This document shows, one piece after another, positions 1 to 5,240 of a stretch of DNA of 6,495 nucleotides (positions are counted from its first letter, which is position 1; the number at the start of each line of letters is the position of its first letter). Below the pieces are notes generated by a model that was given only the letters and a program-made list of their open reading frames with translations, was not told the DNA's origin and searched no databases. Source of the DNA: Deltaproteobacteria bacterium (GTDB lineage Bacteria > Desulfobacterota > Desulfobacteria > Desulfobacterales > ETH-SRB1); the NCBI GenBank assembly GCA_030262795.1, contig JAJSZO010000149.1, forward strand, positions 1 through 6,495. The letters are read 5' to 3'. Made by a program: the position numbers and the translations under genes.

Positions 1-1884
1 AAGAAACGTAGGACCGGCCCATTGGCTCTCAGGGTCTCCGTAATCGGAGTCAAATATATTGTTGGCCTCTACCGAGATGGTTGCATATTCAGCCAATTTT
101 TTAATCAATTTAGCTTCGGTAAGGAAATAATCGTCTGTTTCCTTGGTGTTTTGTGAATTCTTGTACATCTTGTCCACGTATTCTGTTCCTATGCCGATAT
201 TGAGGCCCCAGGGATTGTAATCATAGGTAAGCCGGACGCTAAAGGTATTCTCCGGGCTATAAGTAAGATTCTTGTTTGTCTCTTCATCTTCAGTATCAAG
301 GTAGGTATAACCGAACACCGCGGAAAGACACGAAAATATTTCGGCCTTAAAACTGATTTCAACCCCTTGAGTGTGAGCATCCTCCACGTTTCTATAGGTA
401 TTCACCGGCAAATCCTCCAAGACATCATCTGTTTCCACGCTTGTCACCTTGTCCCGAAGATCATTTCTAAAAAGGGTCAGACCGAGGATATACTTTTCAC
501 CAAAGCGCTGTTCTATACCCATGGAGTAGCCCACTGAGTATTCAGCGTCCAGATCGGGATTGGACCTAATCCAGTGGTCGCCGTGTTGAAACGGGGTCTC
601 ATAATAGAGCTGCCGGATCGTAGGGGACTTGAAACCCCTGCCCACCGAGGCTCTAATCCGGGTCTCTTGAGTAGCTTCAAGCATAAAGCTTAACTTGGGA
701 CAGAATTCACTGCCGAATCCGGAGTGATCGTCGAGTCGGCCTCCCAGTATCACTGTGAAGGGTTTCCAGAGCAAGAAGTTCATCTCATCCTGAAAGTAAA
801 AGCTCTTGGTCTTGATCGTTTCGTGGGCCAGGCTATAATCCAGCTCCTCTTCCAGATATTCTGATCCAAGAGTAACTATATGAATTTTGGTCAGGGGTTT
901 TGTATACTGAAATTCACCCTGCCGGTAGTATATGTCGCCACGCAGGGGCGTAAAGCCTGATGCGCCGCCACACTCTTTGCTGTCAAAGTCCCAATCATAC
1001 CAGTATCCCCGTACCTTCAATATGGAACCATCCTCAAAACCAGCTTCCAACCCAGGGGAAACCCGATACTTTTTCTTATCGGTATAGCGTTTTATTCCGC
1101 TTTCGTACTTCCGCGCCCGATTCCAATCTTCCAGATTTAGACCGAGTGATAATTTGACATCTTCTGCGAGATCATAGGAGAATTTGGCGTCGAGTCGATC
1201 CCGATAATAGTCCTCCCTCCGATTGGACCTGTAACCATACTTACCAGACTCTGACTCTTCGTGATCAGCATTAATCTGAATCCCGAGTTTACCTATCTTG
1301 CCACCGAACCAAATATCGCCGATCCAGACATTATGGGTGCCGGAGGCTACCCCGAAGCCGTATCTCGGCGTTTCCGGAGGGGATTTTGTGATGATGTTCA
1401 CCACTCCGGCCAGGGCATCGCTGCCATAGAGGACGGAACTTGGGCCTTTTACAATTTCAATTCTCTTGATCATCTCCAAAGGAATCTGATTCAGCCCTAT
1501 ACCGTACTCACCCATTCCTCCCCCTTTGACCCTCTGACCGTCAATGAGGACAAGGCCATAACCGCTGTTGACGTCCAGCCCTCTTACTTTTGTCCTCCAA
1601 CCCGACGCACCCGGAATATCTTCCGCGCGCACAAATATCCCCGGGACAGAGCTAAGAAGGTCTGAAATAGTCTGAGCATTCGACTTTTCTATATCTTCTT
1701 TGGTAATAACCACTGTTTCCACCGGTACATCCTCGAGCAAGTGGGGAGTTCTGGTGGCCGTAACCACCACTACGCCCAACTTGGTAACGTCTTCCCCTTG
1801 TTTTGCCTCTCCGGCCCAACCAGCGTGGGGCAAAACAAGAGTCATAATCCAGACTAAAACAACAAAAAAATTTAAGCGCTTCAT
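1..1884 (-). CDS. TonB-dependent outer-membrane receptor, BtuB/CirA-like (3' end off the window)
   Basis: This is an outer-membrane beta-barrel receptor that imports a chelated metal, corrinoid or siderophore using TonB energy. The frame is open for 628 codons from ATG 1884 to the left edge, with GGAGG eight bases upstream at 1893-1897. Residues 1-24 form a signal peptide ending in AGWA. A TonB-box-like stretch, GVVVVTATR, follows at 37-45. The plug domain spans about 46-167 and shows ISDLLSSVPGI, KVRGLD, VLIDGQRV, RIEIVKGPSSVLYGSDA and GVVNIITK, all classic plug motifs. The rest is barrel sequence rich in alternating aromatic residues. The last visible residues, NNIFDSDYGDPESQWAGPTF, match the usual C-terminal region, so only about 5-15 residues are missing. 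It lies 120 bp downstream of the DUF4198 gene on the same strand and is probably co-transcribed with it. The substrate cannot be read from the sequence; the neighbour suggests a metal or metal complex. Confidence 0.95.
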   Translation of the reverse strand, partial: MKRLNFFVVLVWIMTLVLPHAGWAGEAKQGEDVTKLGVVVVTATRTPHLLEDVPVETVVITKEDIEKSNAQTISDLLSSVPGIFVRAEDIPGASGWRTKVRGLDVNSGYGLVLIDGQRVKGGGMGEYGIGLNQIPLEMIKRIEIVKGPSSVLYGSDALAGVVNIITKSPPETPRYGFGVASGTHNVWIGDIWFGGKIGKLGIQINADHEESESGKYGYRSNRREDYYRDRLDAKFSYDLAEDVKLSLGLNLEDWNRARKYESGIKRYTDKKKYRVSPGLEAGFEDGSILKVRGYWYDWDFDSKECGGASGFTPLRGDIYYRQGEFQYTKPLTKIHIVTLGSEYLEEELDYSLAHETIKTKSFYFQDEMNFLLWKPFTVILGGRLDDHSGFGSEFCPKLSFMLEATQETRIRASVGRGFKSPTIRQLYYETPFQHGDHWIRSNPDLDAEYSVGYSMGIEQRFGEKYILGLTLFRNDLRDKVTSVETDDVLEDLPVNTYRNVEDAHTQGVEISFKAEIFSCLSAVFGYTYLDTEDEETNKNLTYSPENTFSVRLTYDYNPWGLNIGIGTEYVDKMYKNSQNTKETDDYFLTEAKLIKKLAEYATISVEANNIFDSDYGDPESQWAGPTFL

Positions 1885-1940
1885 CTCTCAAACCTCCGTT
1901 ATTTTCGATTTTAGGGTCTGCAAAAACACTTTCACCGACT

Positions 1941-1999
1941 TCTCAGGGGAGGCTTCAACCTCCCCTGAGAATCGGCCGATTCAGGTAATCATTACCTGA
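1941..1999. promoter_or_regulatory. Three back-to-back palindromes between the DUF4198 and receptor genes
   Basis: The gap between the two minus-strand genes is tiled by three adjacent inverted repeats with no spare bases. The first (1941-1970) has perfect 12-bp arms, TCTCAGGGGAGG and its complement, around the loop CTTCAA. The second (1971-1980) is the 10-bp palindrome ATCGGCCGAT. The third (1981-1999) is TCAGGTAATCATTACCTGA, with 9-bp arms around one base. It starts five bases past the DUF4198 stop codon. No T-run follows the strong stem on the minus strand, so it is not a standard intrinsic terminator. Likely roles are an mRNA processing or stability structure that sets the ratio of the two proteins, or an operator; this is inference. 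Confidence 0.7.
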
Positions 2000-2004
2000 G
2001 CTTA

Positions 2005-2796
2005 TTACTTCACCTCAAAGGTCAACGTAGCGGAATACGAATACTGGTCACATTCATCAGGATCAGGATACGGCACCTTGTGACCCGCCTTGATCAGCCA
2101 GATACCTGATTTGAGCATCTTTATTCTGCCTATACCCTCTTTGTTCGTTTTCGTGGTATAAGCCCAGGCGCTTTCAGTAGAAAATCCGATGTACGTGGCA
2201 TAGAGCTCGGTTTTAAGAGGTTTGTTGTTATACAAGACCTTTACCGGCATATACTCTCCTTCCCCCAGGCCAGCCGGATCTTCCAGAGGAACTATCTCAA
2301 GGGTATGGCCGAGCGGTTTGGAAAAAATCTTTCCCCCGCCTTTTTCCACATCAACTACTGCCTTTGCATACATACCTGAGTAGTTGCATTGAATCACATC
2401 TTTGAGGCCTTTCCTGGATTGACGCTTGTGCCCTTCGGTAGTCTTGGTAGAAAACCCTTCTTTTCTCTTGGCCACGGCCAGATAGGCGCCCTCCTTTTTC
2501 AATGGTTTTTTCACGCTGAACTCAATTTCGTTGATAGGTTCTATCTTCAGTTCATTACCATCCGGGTCGAGCATGTATATTTTTTCAAGACCTTTTTGTT
2601 TATACAGGACATTGCCTACAGGGCTGGCAAAGGCATGTCCCCATCCGATAGTAAACTTCACAGGCGTCTTTATTGGTGGTGTATAATCCCCGGCGTTGAC
2701 CCACATGAAATGGGCACTGGCAGGCATAGAAAAAAGTACCAGAATCAAAGCCAAACTTAGAATAAATGCTCCCACGGTTTTTCCAAAAATCTTCAT
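2005..2796 (-). CDS. Secreted DUF4198 (COG5266-like) periplasmic protein, probable Ni/Co-uptake accessory
   Basis: This 263-residue exported protein has a family assignment that rests on overall pattern: signal peptide, mature start HFMWVNAGDY, a GWGHAF motif near residues 51-56, then beta-rich sandwich sequence ending in SYSATLTFEVK. DUF4198/COG5266 members are commonly found near nickel or cobalt uptake genes and are thought to be periplasmic or surface-bound metal-handling proteins. Residues 1-28 are a Sec signal ending in PASA, so cleavage would expose His29 as the new N-terminus. Other candidate ligands are H54, H123, C137, H164, H239 and C249. The start is supported by GAGGAG seven bases upstream of ATG 2796. 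It is the second gene of a minus-strand run, 181 bp after the Slp lipoprotein and 120 bp before the TonB-dependent receptor. The length is normal for the family. The metal is not proven by sequence. Confidence 0.85.
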   Translation of the reverse strand: MKIFGKTVGAFILSLALILVLFSMPASAHFMWVNAGDYTPPIKTPVKFTIGWGHAFASPVGNVLYKQKGLEKIYMLDPDGNELKIEPINEIEFSVKKPLKKEGAYLAVAKRKEGFSTKTTEGHKRQSRKGLKDVIQCNYSGMYAKAVVDVEKGGGKIFSKPLGHTLEIVPLEDPAGLGEGEYMPVKVLYNNKPLKTELYATYIGFSTESAWAYTTKTNKEGIGRIKMLKSGIWLIKAGHKVPYPDPDECDQYSYSATLTFEVK

Positions 2797-2977
2797 TTTT
2801 TTCTCCTCTTTTTTTAGTTAATTAGTTGAATGGTCAAGTAATTGAGTTGACAATTCAATATCCGGTACGGCCATTCGACGACCGGTTATTGATTTATTTC
2901 CCACACCCCCTTTCATTTTTGCGCTACTGCAAACAGAAACGGACCACAACAATCTTTTGTGTGTTTCAAACTCATGA

Positions 2978-3487
2978 CTATGGATGATACCACCAAGGGG
3001 CATGCCACCACCAATAAGGATAGGGACAATAACGAAATCCTTCTTCTTTTCTGATCTTGAAAAGATGAATTTTTTTGACAGACACGAGAGGATAGGTATA
3101 ATCTATCTCTCCTAGTGGCAGTACCCTTTTTCCTGTAATTTCTCCTGCCACAGCCGCATCCCTTCCGCGGCTATAGATTGCAATATCCAAATACCCGTCG
3201 TATAGAGCCAAAAACCTCCCATCGGAATCATCCACATCCTTTGGCCTTCCGTGCATGTCTGCCGGTTTTTGAAGTATCTCAATCAGGGTCCCTTCTTTTG
3301 TGTTCTTAGAACCAAGAATTATTCCGCTGATAAAAATCGTTTTCCCCTTATGGGCATCCGGGTCTTTGATAATCTTTTTGAAGGTTATATCCGGTGATAA
3401 CTCTCTTCTCAATTCCTTGGAAATCAAAGGAGCGCAGCCGGCAGAGATTAAAAAAAGGAACATCAATAAACAGGTAATTTTTTTCAT
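2978..3487 (-). CDS. slp: Slp-family outer-membrane lipoprotein
   Basis: This 169-residue lipoprotein has the features of the Slp (starvation lipoprotein) family. Residues 2-17 are a short charged-then-hydrophobic signal, and ISAGC gives the lipidated cysteine at position 18. Family signatures follow: KDPDAHKGKTIFISGIILG, GTLIEILQKP, DGRFLALYDG, LDIAIYSRGR, VAGEITGKR and GEIDYTYPLVSVKKIHLF. Family members sit on the inner face of the outer membrane and their biochemical role is unsettled. The tail is unusual, ending in a tryptophan- and histidine-rich stretch, YWWWHAPWWYHP. Two starts are possible: GTG 3490 or the adjoining ATG 3487. AGGAG lies six bases before the GTG and nine before the ATG; I chose ATG because it gives the standard MKK signal start. 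The gene heads the run that continues with DUF4198 and the TonB-dependent receptor. The 181-bp gap to the next gene shows no gene of its own. Confidence 0.87.
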   Translation of the reverse strand: MKKITCLLMFLFLISAGCAPLISKELRRELSPDITFKKIIKDPDAHKGKTIFISGIILGSKNTKEGTLIEILQKPADMHGRPKDVDDSDGRFLALYDGYLDIAIYSRGRDAAVAGEITGKRVLPLGEIDYTYPLVSVKKIHLFKIRKEEGFRYCPYPYWWWHAPWWYHP

Positions 3488-3490
3488 CAC

Positions 3491-3577
3491 TTAAGTCTCC
3501 TTTCTGGCAATCATATTTTTTCTTCTAAAATATGAGTAAACTAAAACACCTAATCCTATTGTTCCTAATCCAAACAA
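3491..3577 (-). other. Possible 28-residue single-membrane-span micro-ORF abutting the slp start
   Basis: Read on the minus strand, a frame from TTG 3577 encodes LFGLGTIGLGVLVYSYFRR and a short basic tail. Its TAA (3491-3493) touches the GTG that precedes the slp ATG. A glycine-rich hydrophobic span followed by arginines resembles the C-terminal sorting tails of PEP-CTERM-like proteins. There is no ATG, no clear ribosome site for the TTG, and stops close the frame upstream, so it may be a decayed gene end or chance. Its codons also overlap repeated GATTAGG words. Confidence 0.2.
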
Positions 3578-3619
3578 AGAGCAGTTATTCTAACTCTAAA
3601 ACCTAATCTCAATTCCTCC

Positions 3620-3647
3620 ATTAAGCTGATACGATCATCAGCTTAAT
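3620..3647. repeat. 11-bp inverted repeat upstream of slp
   Basis: ATTAAGCTGAT at 3620-3630 and its perfect complement ATCAGCTTAAT at 3637-3647 enclose a six-base loop. It lies about 130 bp upstream of the slp start codon, inside the likely promoter region of the minus-strand unit. It could be a regulator-binding dyad or an RNA hairpin in the leader. No T-run follows on either strand. I found no convincing -35/-10 pair to fix its position relative to a promoter. The rest of the 300-bp leader shows no gene. Confidence 0.5.
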
Positions 3648-3664
3648 AGGCGGGAACTCACTCA

Positions 3665-3680
3665 AAGGGCGCTAAGTTCA
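3665..3680 (+). repeat. 16-bp word AAGGGCGCTAAGTTCA, copy 1 (inverted copy at 6384-6399)
   Basis: An exact 16-base match occurs in the opposite orientation 2.7 kb away at 6384-6399. An exact match of this length is unlikely by chance in a window of this size, so the two may be remnants of one dispersed element. The sequences on either side do not obviously align. Confidence 0.4.
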
Positions 3681-3792
3681 GGCTTTGAATATTAAAAAAG
3701 ACGGGCTTCTCGGGGTGAGTCATTCTGAAGTTGATTAACGAAGGGATGCTCTATCGTTCCTGATCTTCTTTCACATTTTGACACAACAAAAA

Positions 3793-3845
3793 AAGCCACG
3801 AAGGCACATCATCCTTTCCGGATGAAAAAAAAGCCTTCGTGGCTT
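3793..3845 (-). terminator. Rho-independent terminator reading leftward
   Basis: The arms AAGCCACGAAGGC (3793-3805) and its exact complement (3833-3845) form a 13-bp stem. On the minus strand the stem is followed at once by seven T residues. The 27-base loop contains its own small hairpin, CATCC/GGATG (3810-3814 and 3820-3824). It would stop transcription entering from the right and so insulate the slp unit. No minus-strand gene is visible just upstream, so it is either the end of a lost gene or of a small RNA. Confidence 0.7.
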
Positions 3846-3977
3846 GATTCAGTTCATAGATTACGAGCTTACAAACAAAAAAATATGCGTGTACTGTTAT
3901 AGAATTACTTTTGCCGGCGTAGTGACTTCTGCCACTTTTTTTGTTCGTATTATGCCGATCAGAAGCAATCTTCTTTT

Positions 3978-4065
3978 TAGAGCCTATTTCAGTAGGCGAC
4001 TAAGCGCGACCCAAAAGGCCAGTTGGTATGAACCATGTGTGCATGGCCTACTGAAATAGATTCTA
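3978..4065. repeat. Palindromic element with 14-bp perfect stem
   Basis: CTATTTCAGTAGGC (3984-3997) pairs perfectly with 4046-4059. After a two-base internal loop, TAGA/TCTA (3978-3981 and 4062-4065) extend the stem. The 48-base interior has alternative small pairings, such as GGCCA with TGGCC and TGGT with ACCA. There is no T-run on either side, so it is not a normal terminator. No clear target duplication is visible. It looks like a dispersed hairpin repeat or the end structure of a single-strand transposon; no transposase is present. Confidence 0.6.
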
Positions 4066-4111
4066 TCTATATCATCAATACGTTATAGTTGTCAAGAAAG
4101 GAGTCAGCTCT

Positions 4112-4144
4112 GACGCACGATTTTTCCTCCCAAATCTATGCGTC
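4112..4144. repeat. Small interrupted hairpin
   Basis: GACGCA (4112-4117) pairs with TGCGTC (4139-4144), and GATTT (4119-4123) pairs with AAATC (4132-4136), with a short internal loop between the two stems. It directly follows GTCAG-CT-CTGAC (4103-4114), a second small dyad sharing bases with it. Together they resemble a degenerate REP-like unit. No function is evident. Confidence 0.35.
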
Positions 4145-4174
4145 TACCCAGGAAGGCTACCAACTTAAAGCGAA

Positions 4175-4304
4175 ACACTTTCCGACATTTTGGCTCTATG
4201 GCTGGTTGAATTTACAATTTTCGGTGGATTCGCTTAATTTCACAGGGTTGGAGGAAGAACTTGAAACAAGCGTTTTCCATTACACCAAAATTTTCGAAAA
4301 GTGT
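4175..4304. repeat. Imperfect long inverted repeat, about 130 bp
   Basis: ACACTTTCCGACATTTTGG (4175-4193) matches the complement of 4285-4304 with about two mismatches and one gap. Inside it, CGCTTaaTTTC and GAAAcAAGCG form a second partial stem. The layout is that of a decayed palindromic insertion like the two better-preserved ones further right. No target duplication could be seen. Confidence 0.45.
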
Positions 4305-4471
4305 CCGTAGTTTTTGTATTCTCTGGTGGGGAAAATTGGAGCGAACGTTTCCAAAAATATCAATCTAAGGACATATGCCCCATCGGAAATATTCCCTTTG
4401 TTGGTTAAAAACCTATTTACAGGGAATATATTTATTGACGATTATCCCTGTATTGATAAAAGCTATATATT

Positions 4472-4609
4472 ACTCGACAGTCCAAAGTTCTCCAAAGTTT
4501 CTGAACCATAATCCAATAACCCATTGAAATCATTGGTTTCGTAAATCTTGCTTTGATTTTGTCGCTATTAATGATTTCAATGAGTTACGAAAACTTAGGA
4601 CTGTCGAGT
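4472..4609. mobile_element. MITE-like element, 138 bp, 12-bp perfect ends
   Basis: ACTCGACAGTCC (4472-4483) and its perfect complement (4598-4609) bound the element. Allowing two mismatches, the end repeats extend to 22 bp (4471-4492 and 4589-4610). ATATT occurs directly outside both ends (4467-4471 and 4610-4614), a possible 5-bp target-site duplication, though the flank is AT-rich. The interior holds another exact 13-bp inverted pair, CATTGAAATCATT (4522-4534) and 4570-4582. It has no room for a transposase, so it would need one supplied in trans. It sits 29 bases before the start codon of the broken ATPase gene and would have affected its promoter. Confidence 0.65.
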
Positions 4610-4638
4610 ATATTATAGAAATATTTTATGAGGTAAAT

Positions 4639-4785
4639 ATGTTTATTGGAAGAAAAGAAGAACTGCAGCATCTGCAACGTATTATTAAATCGAATAAATC
4701 GTTGATTGGCATTGTATATGGCAGACGACGGATCGGGAATCTTGGGGTTTATCCTGAAACAAAAAACGCGCAACTTAAACCGTAA
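4639..4785 (+). pseudogene. N-terminal remnant of an AAA+ ATPase (DUF234-type), cut before Walker A
   Basis: ATG 4639 with AGGT five bases upstream starts a 48-codon frame. Its first 33 residues, beginning MFIGRKEELQHL and reaching GIVYGRRRIG, match the conserved start of the archaeal/bacterial ATPase family that has a C-terminal DUF234. In intact members this is followed immediately by the GK[ST] end of the P-loop. Here the codon after GGG reads Asn and the following 15 residues are unrelated, ending at TAA 4783-4785. The break at 4737/4738 is a clean junction, so everything catalytic is lost. These ATPases are often of unclear function and commonly decay. A palindromic element lies just upstream and another is 206 bp downstream. 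Alternatively it is a short chance match, but the ten-residue run before the break makes this unlikely. Confidence 0.75.
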
Positions 4786-4894
4786 GACATCCCTTCAGGG
4801 TTTTATATAGCCAAACAATTCAGGTGTTCCTAACAAAAGAAAAGTTCTATGTCAAGATTTTTTGTAACTACTCAGGTTCACGTTCAAGGGGAAC

Positions 4895-4942
4895 CATCCC
4901 CGTTTTCGCCTTCCTTTTCGTACCCGTTACTTCTTTCTCATC
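4895..4942 (-). repeat. Diverged 48-bp repeat, left copy (protein-tail remnant)
   Basis: This stretch matches 6100-6147 at 41 of 48 positions. Both copies read on the minus strand as a protein tail of the form EEVxGxKRKAKTR. The left copy reads DEKEVTGTKRKAKTG and continues to a TAG at 4868-4870. Several of the differences are third-position changes, which suggests that the sequence was once coding. I do not recognise the protein. Between the ATPase remnant and this copy (4786-4894) I see nothing supportable. Confidence 0.5.
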
Positions 4943-4955
4943 TGTGATTTTATTG

Positions 4956-4985
4956 TTGACGTAAGTTTATTATGTTTGGTAAATT
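4956..4985 (+). promoter_or_regulatory. Candidate sigma-70 promoter ahead of the 4992-5173 element
   Basis: TTGACG (4956-4961) and TAAATT (4980-4985) are separated by 18 bases. Transcription would begin about where the inverted-repeat element starts (4992), so the whole palindrome would become the 5' leader of the gene at 5241. The -35 is good and the -10 moderate, and AT-rich DNA throws up such pairs by chance. Confidence 0.3.
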
Positions 4986-4991
4986 TAGCTC

Positions 4992-5173
4992 AGGAACGTG
5001 GACGAATTAACTTCCCCAAGTAGGCGCACAGATTTGGGTCGAATTTGTTTGATCTCAGATCACAAAAGTTGATGGAATAGCGAGCTATTTCAATATTTTT
5101 GTGATTTGAGATCGGACAAAGGCGGCCTGAAGCTGTGATGCATAGTTGGGGAAGTTAATTCGTCCACGTTCCT
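4992..5173. mobile_element. MITE-like palindromic element, 182 bp, 28-bp perfect terminal inverted repeats
   Basis: The outer arms (4992-5019 and 5146-5173) begin AGGAACGTGGACG and are exact complements over 28 bp. Inside, GATCTCAGATCACAAAA (5051-5067) pairs with 5097-5113, the one non-complementary position being a G:T that still pairs in RNA. The centre forms GGAATAG-CGAG-CTATTTC, and CACAG/CTGTG and TTTGT/ACAAA pair at matching depths. The entire element can therefore fold as one long hairpin. There is no open frame inside. No clear target duplication is seen outside the ends. It is best read as a non-autonomous transposon or a structured dispersed repeat. It lies between a candidate promoter and the gene at 5241. 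Confidence 0.75.
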
Positions 5174-5193
5174 ACACTGATTAACTCTTTTTG

Positions 5194-5220
5194 CCTCAAT
5201 AAGAATATCATTGATTGAGG
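5194..5220. repeat. 7-bp dyad just upstream of the gene at 5241
   Basis: CCTCAAT (5194-5200) and ATTGAGG (5214-5220) are exact complements 13 bases apart, ending eight bases before the AAAAGG ribosome site of the next gene. It could be an operator or a leader hairpin. It is short enough to be chance. Confidence 0.35.
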
Positions 5221-5240
5221 ATATTTGAAAAGGTTGAGAC

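Larger units (their letters stand above)
4089..4511 (+). pseudogene. Unidentified open stretch split by one amber codon; no recognised gene
   Basis: On the plus strand a single frame runs from TTG 4089 to TAA 4509-4511 and is broken only by TAG at 4308-4310. The two halves would encode 73 and 65 residues. I recognise no family. The second half (VGKIGANVSKNINLRTY and onward) has ordinary protein-like composition and reaches into the 4472-4609 element, where its last 13 or so codons come from the inserted sequence. There is no ribosome site or ATG start. The stretch may be a decayed gene truncated by the element, or chance openness in AT-rich palindromic DNA. Apart from the hairpins listed separately, I see nothing else in 3846-4471. 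Confidence 0.2.

Noticed and set aside
1261..1665. 134-codon plus-strand open frame
   Set aside because: It lies antisense inside the TonB-receptor gene, whose own frame is open throughout and has clear plug motifs. The same reason removes the shorter frames at 960-1157, 1652-1891 and 1700-1999.
2389..2760. 123-codon plus-strand frame
   Set aside because: Antisense shadow of the DUF4198 gene, which has a signal peptide, ribosome site and family motifs.
2818..3003. 61-codon minus-strand frame between slp and DUF4198
   Set aside because: Overlaps the end of slp, has no ribosome site, and its translation shows no domain-like pattern.
3491..3780. Cobalamin or nickel riboswitch in the leader of the slp unit
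   Set aside because: No recognisable B12-box or other conserved riboswitch core was found on the minus strand; only a simple 11-bp dyad.
3844..4059. 71-codon plus-strand frame
   Set aside because: Runs through the terminator arm and the 3978-4065 palindrome; no family resemblance and no ribosome site.
3978..4065. tRNA gene
   Set aside because: The stem-loop has no cloverleaf arms, no T-loop consensus and no CCA end.
4888..4906. GGGG/CCCC hairpin followed by GTTTT as a plus-strand terminator
   Set aside because: The stem is only four pairs and the T-run short, and it overlaps the protein-tail repeat.
3500..5200. CRISPR array or integron attC sites
   Set aside because: The repeats are different inverted repeats, not regularly spaced identical units, and no Cas or integrase gene is present.
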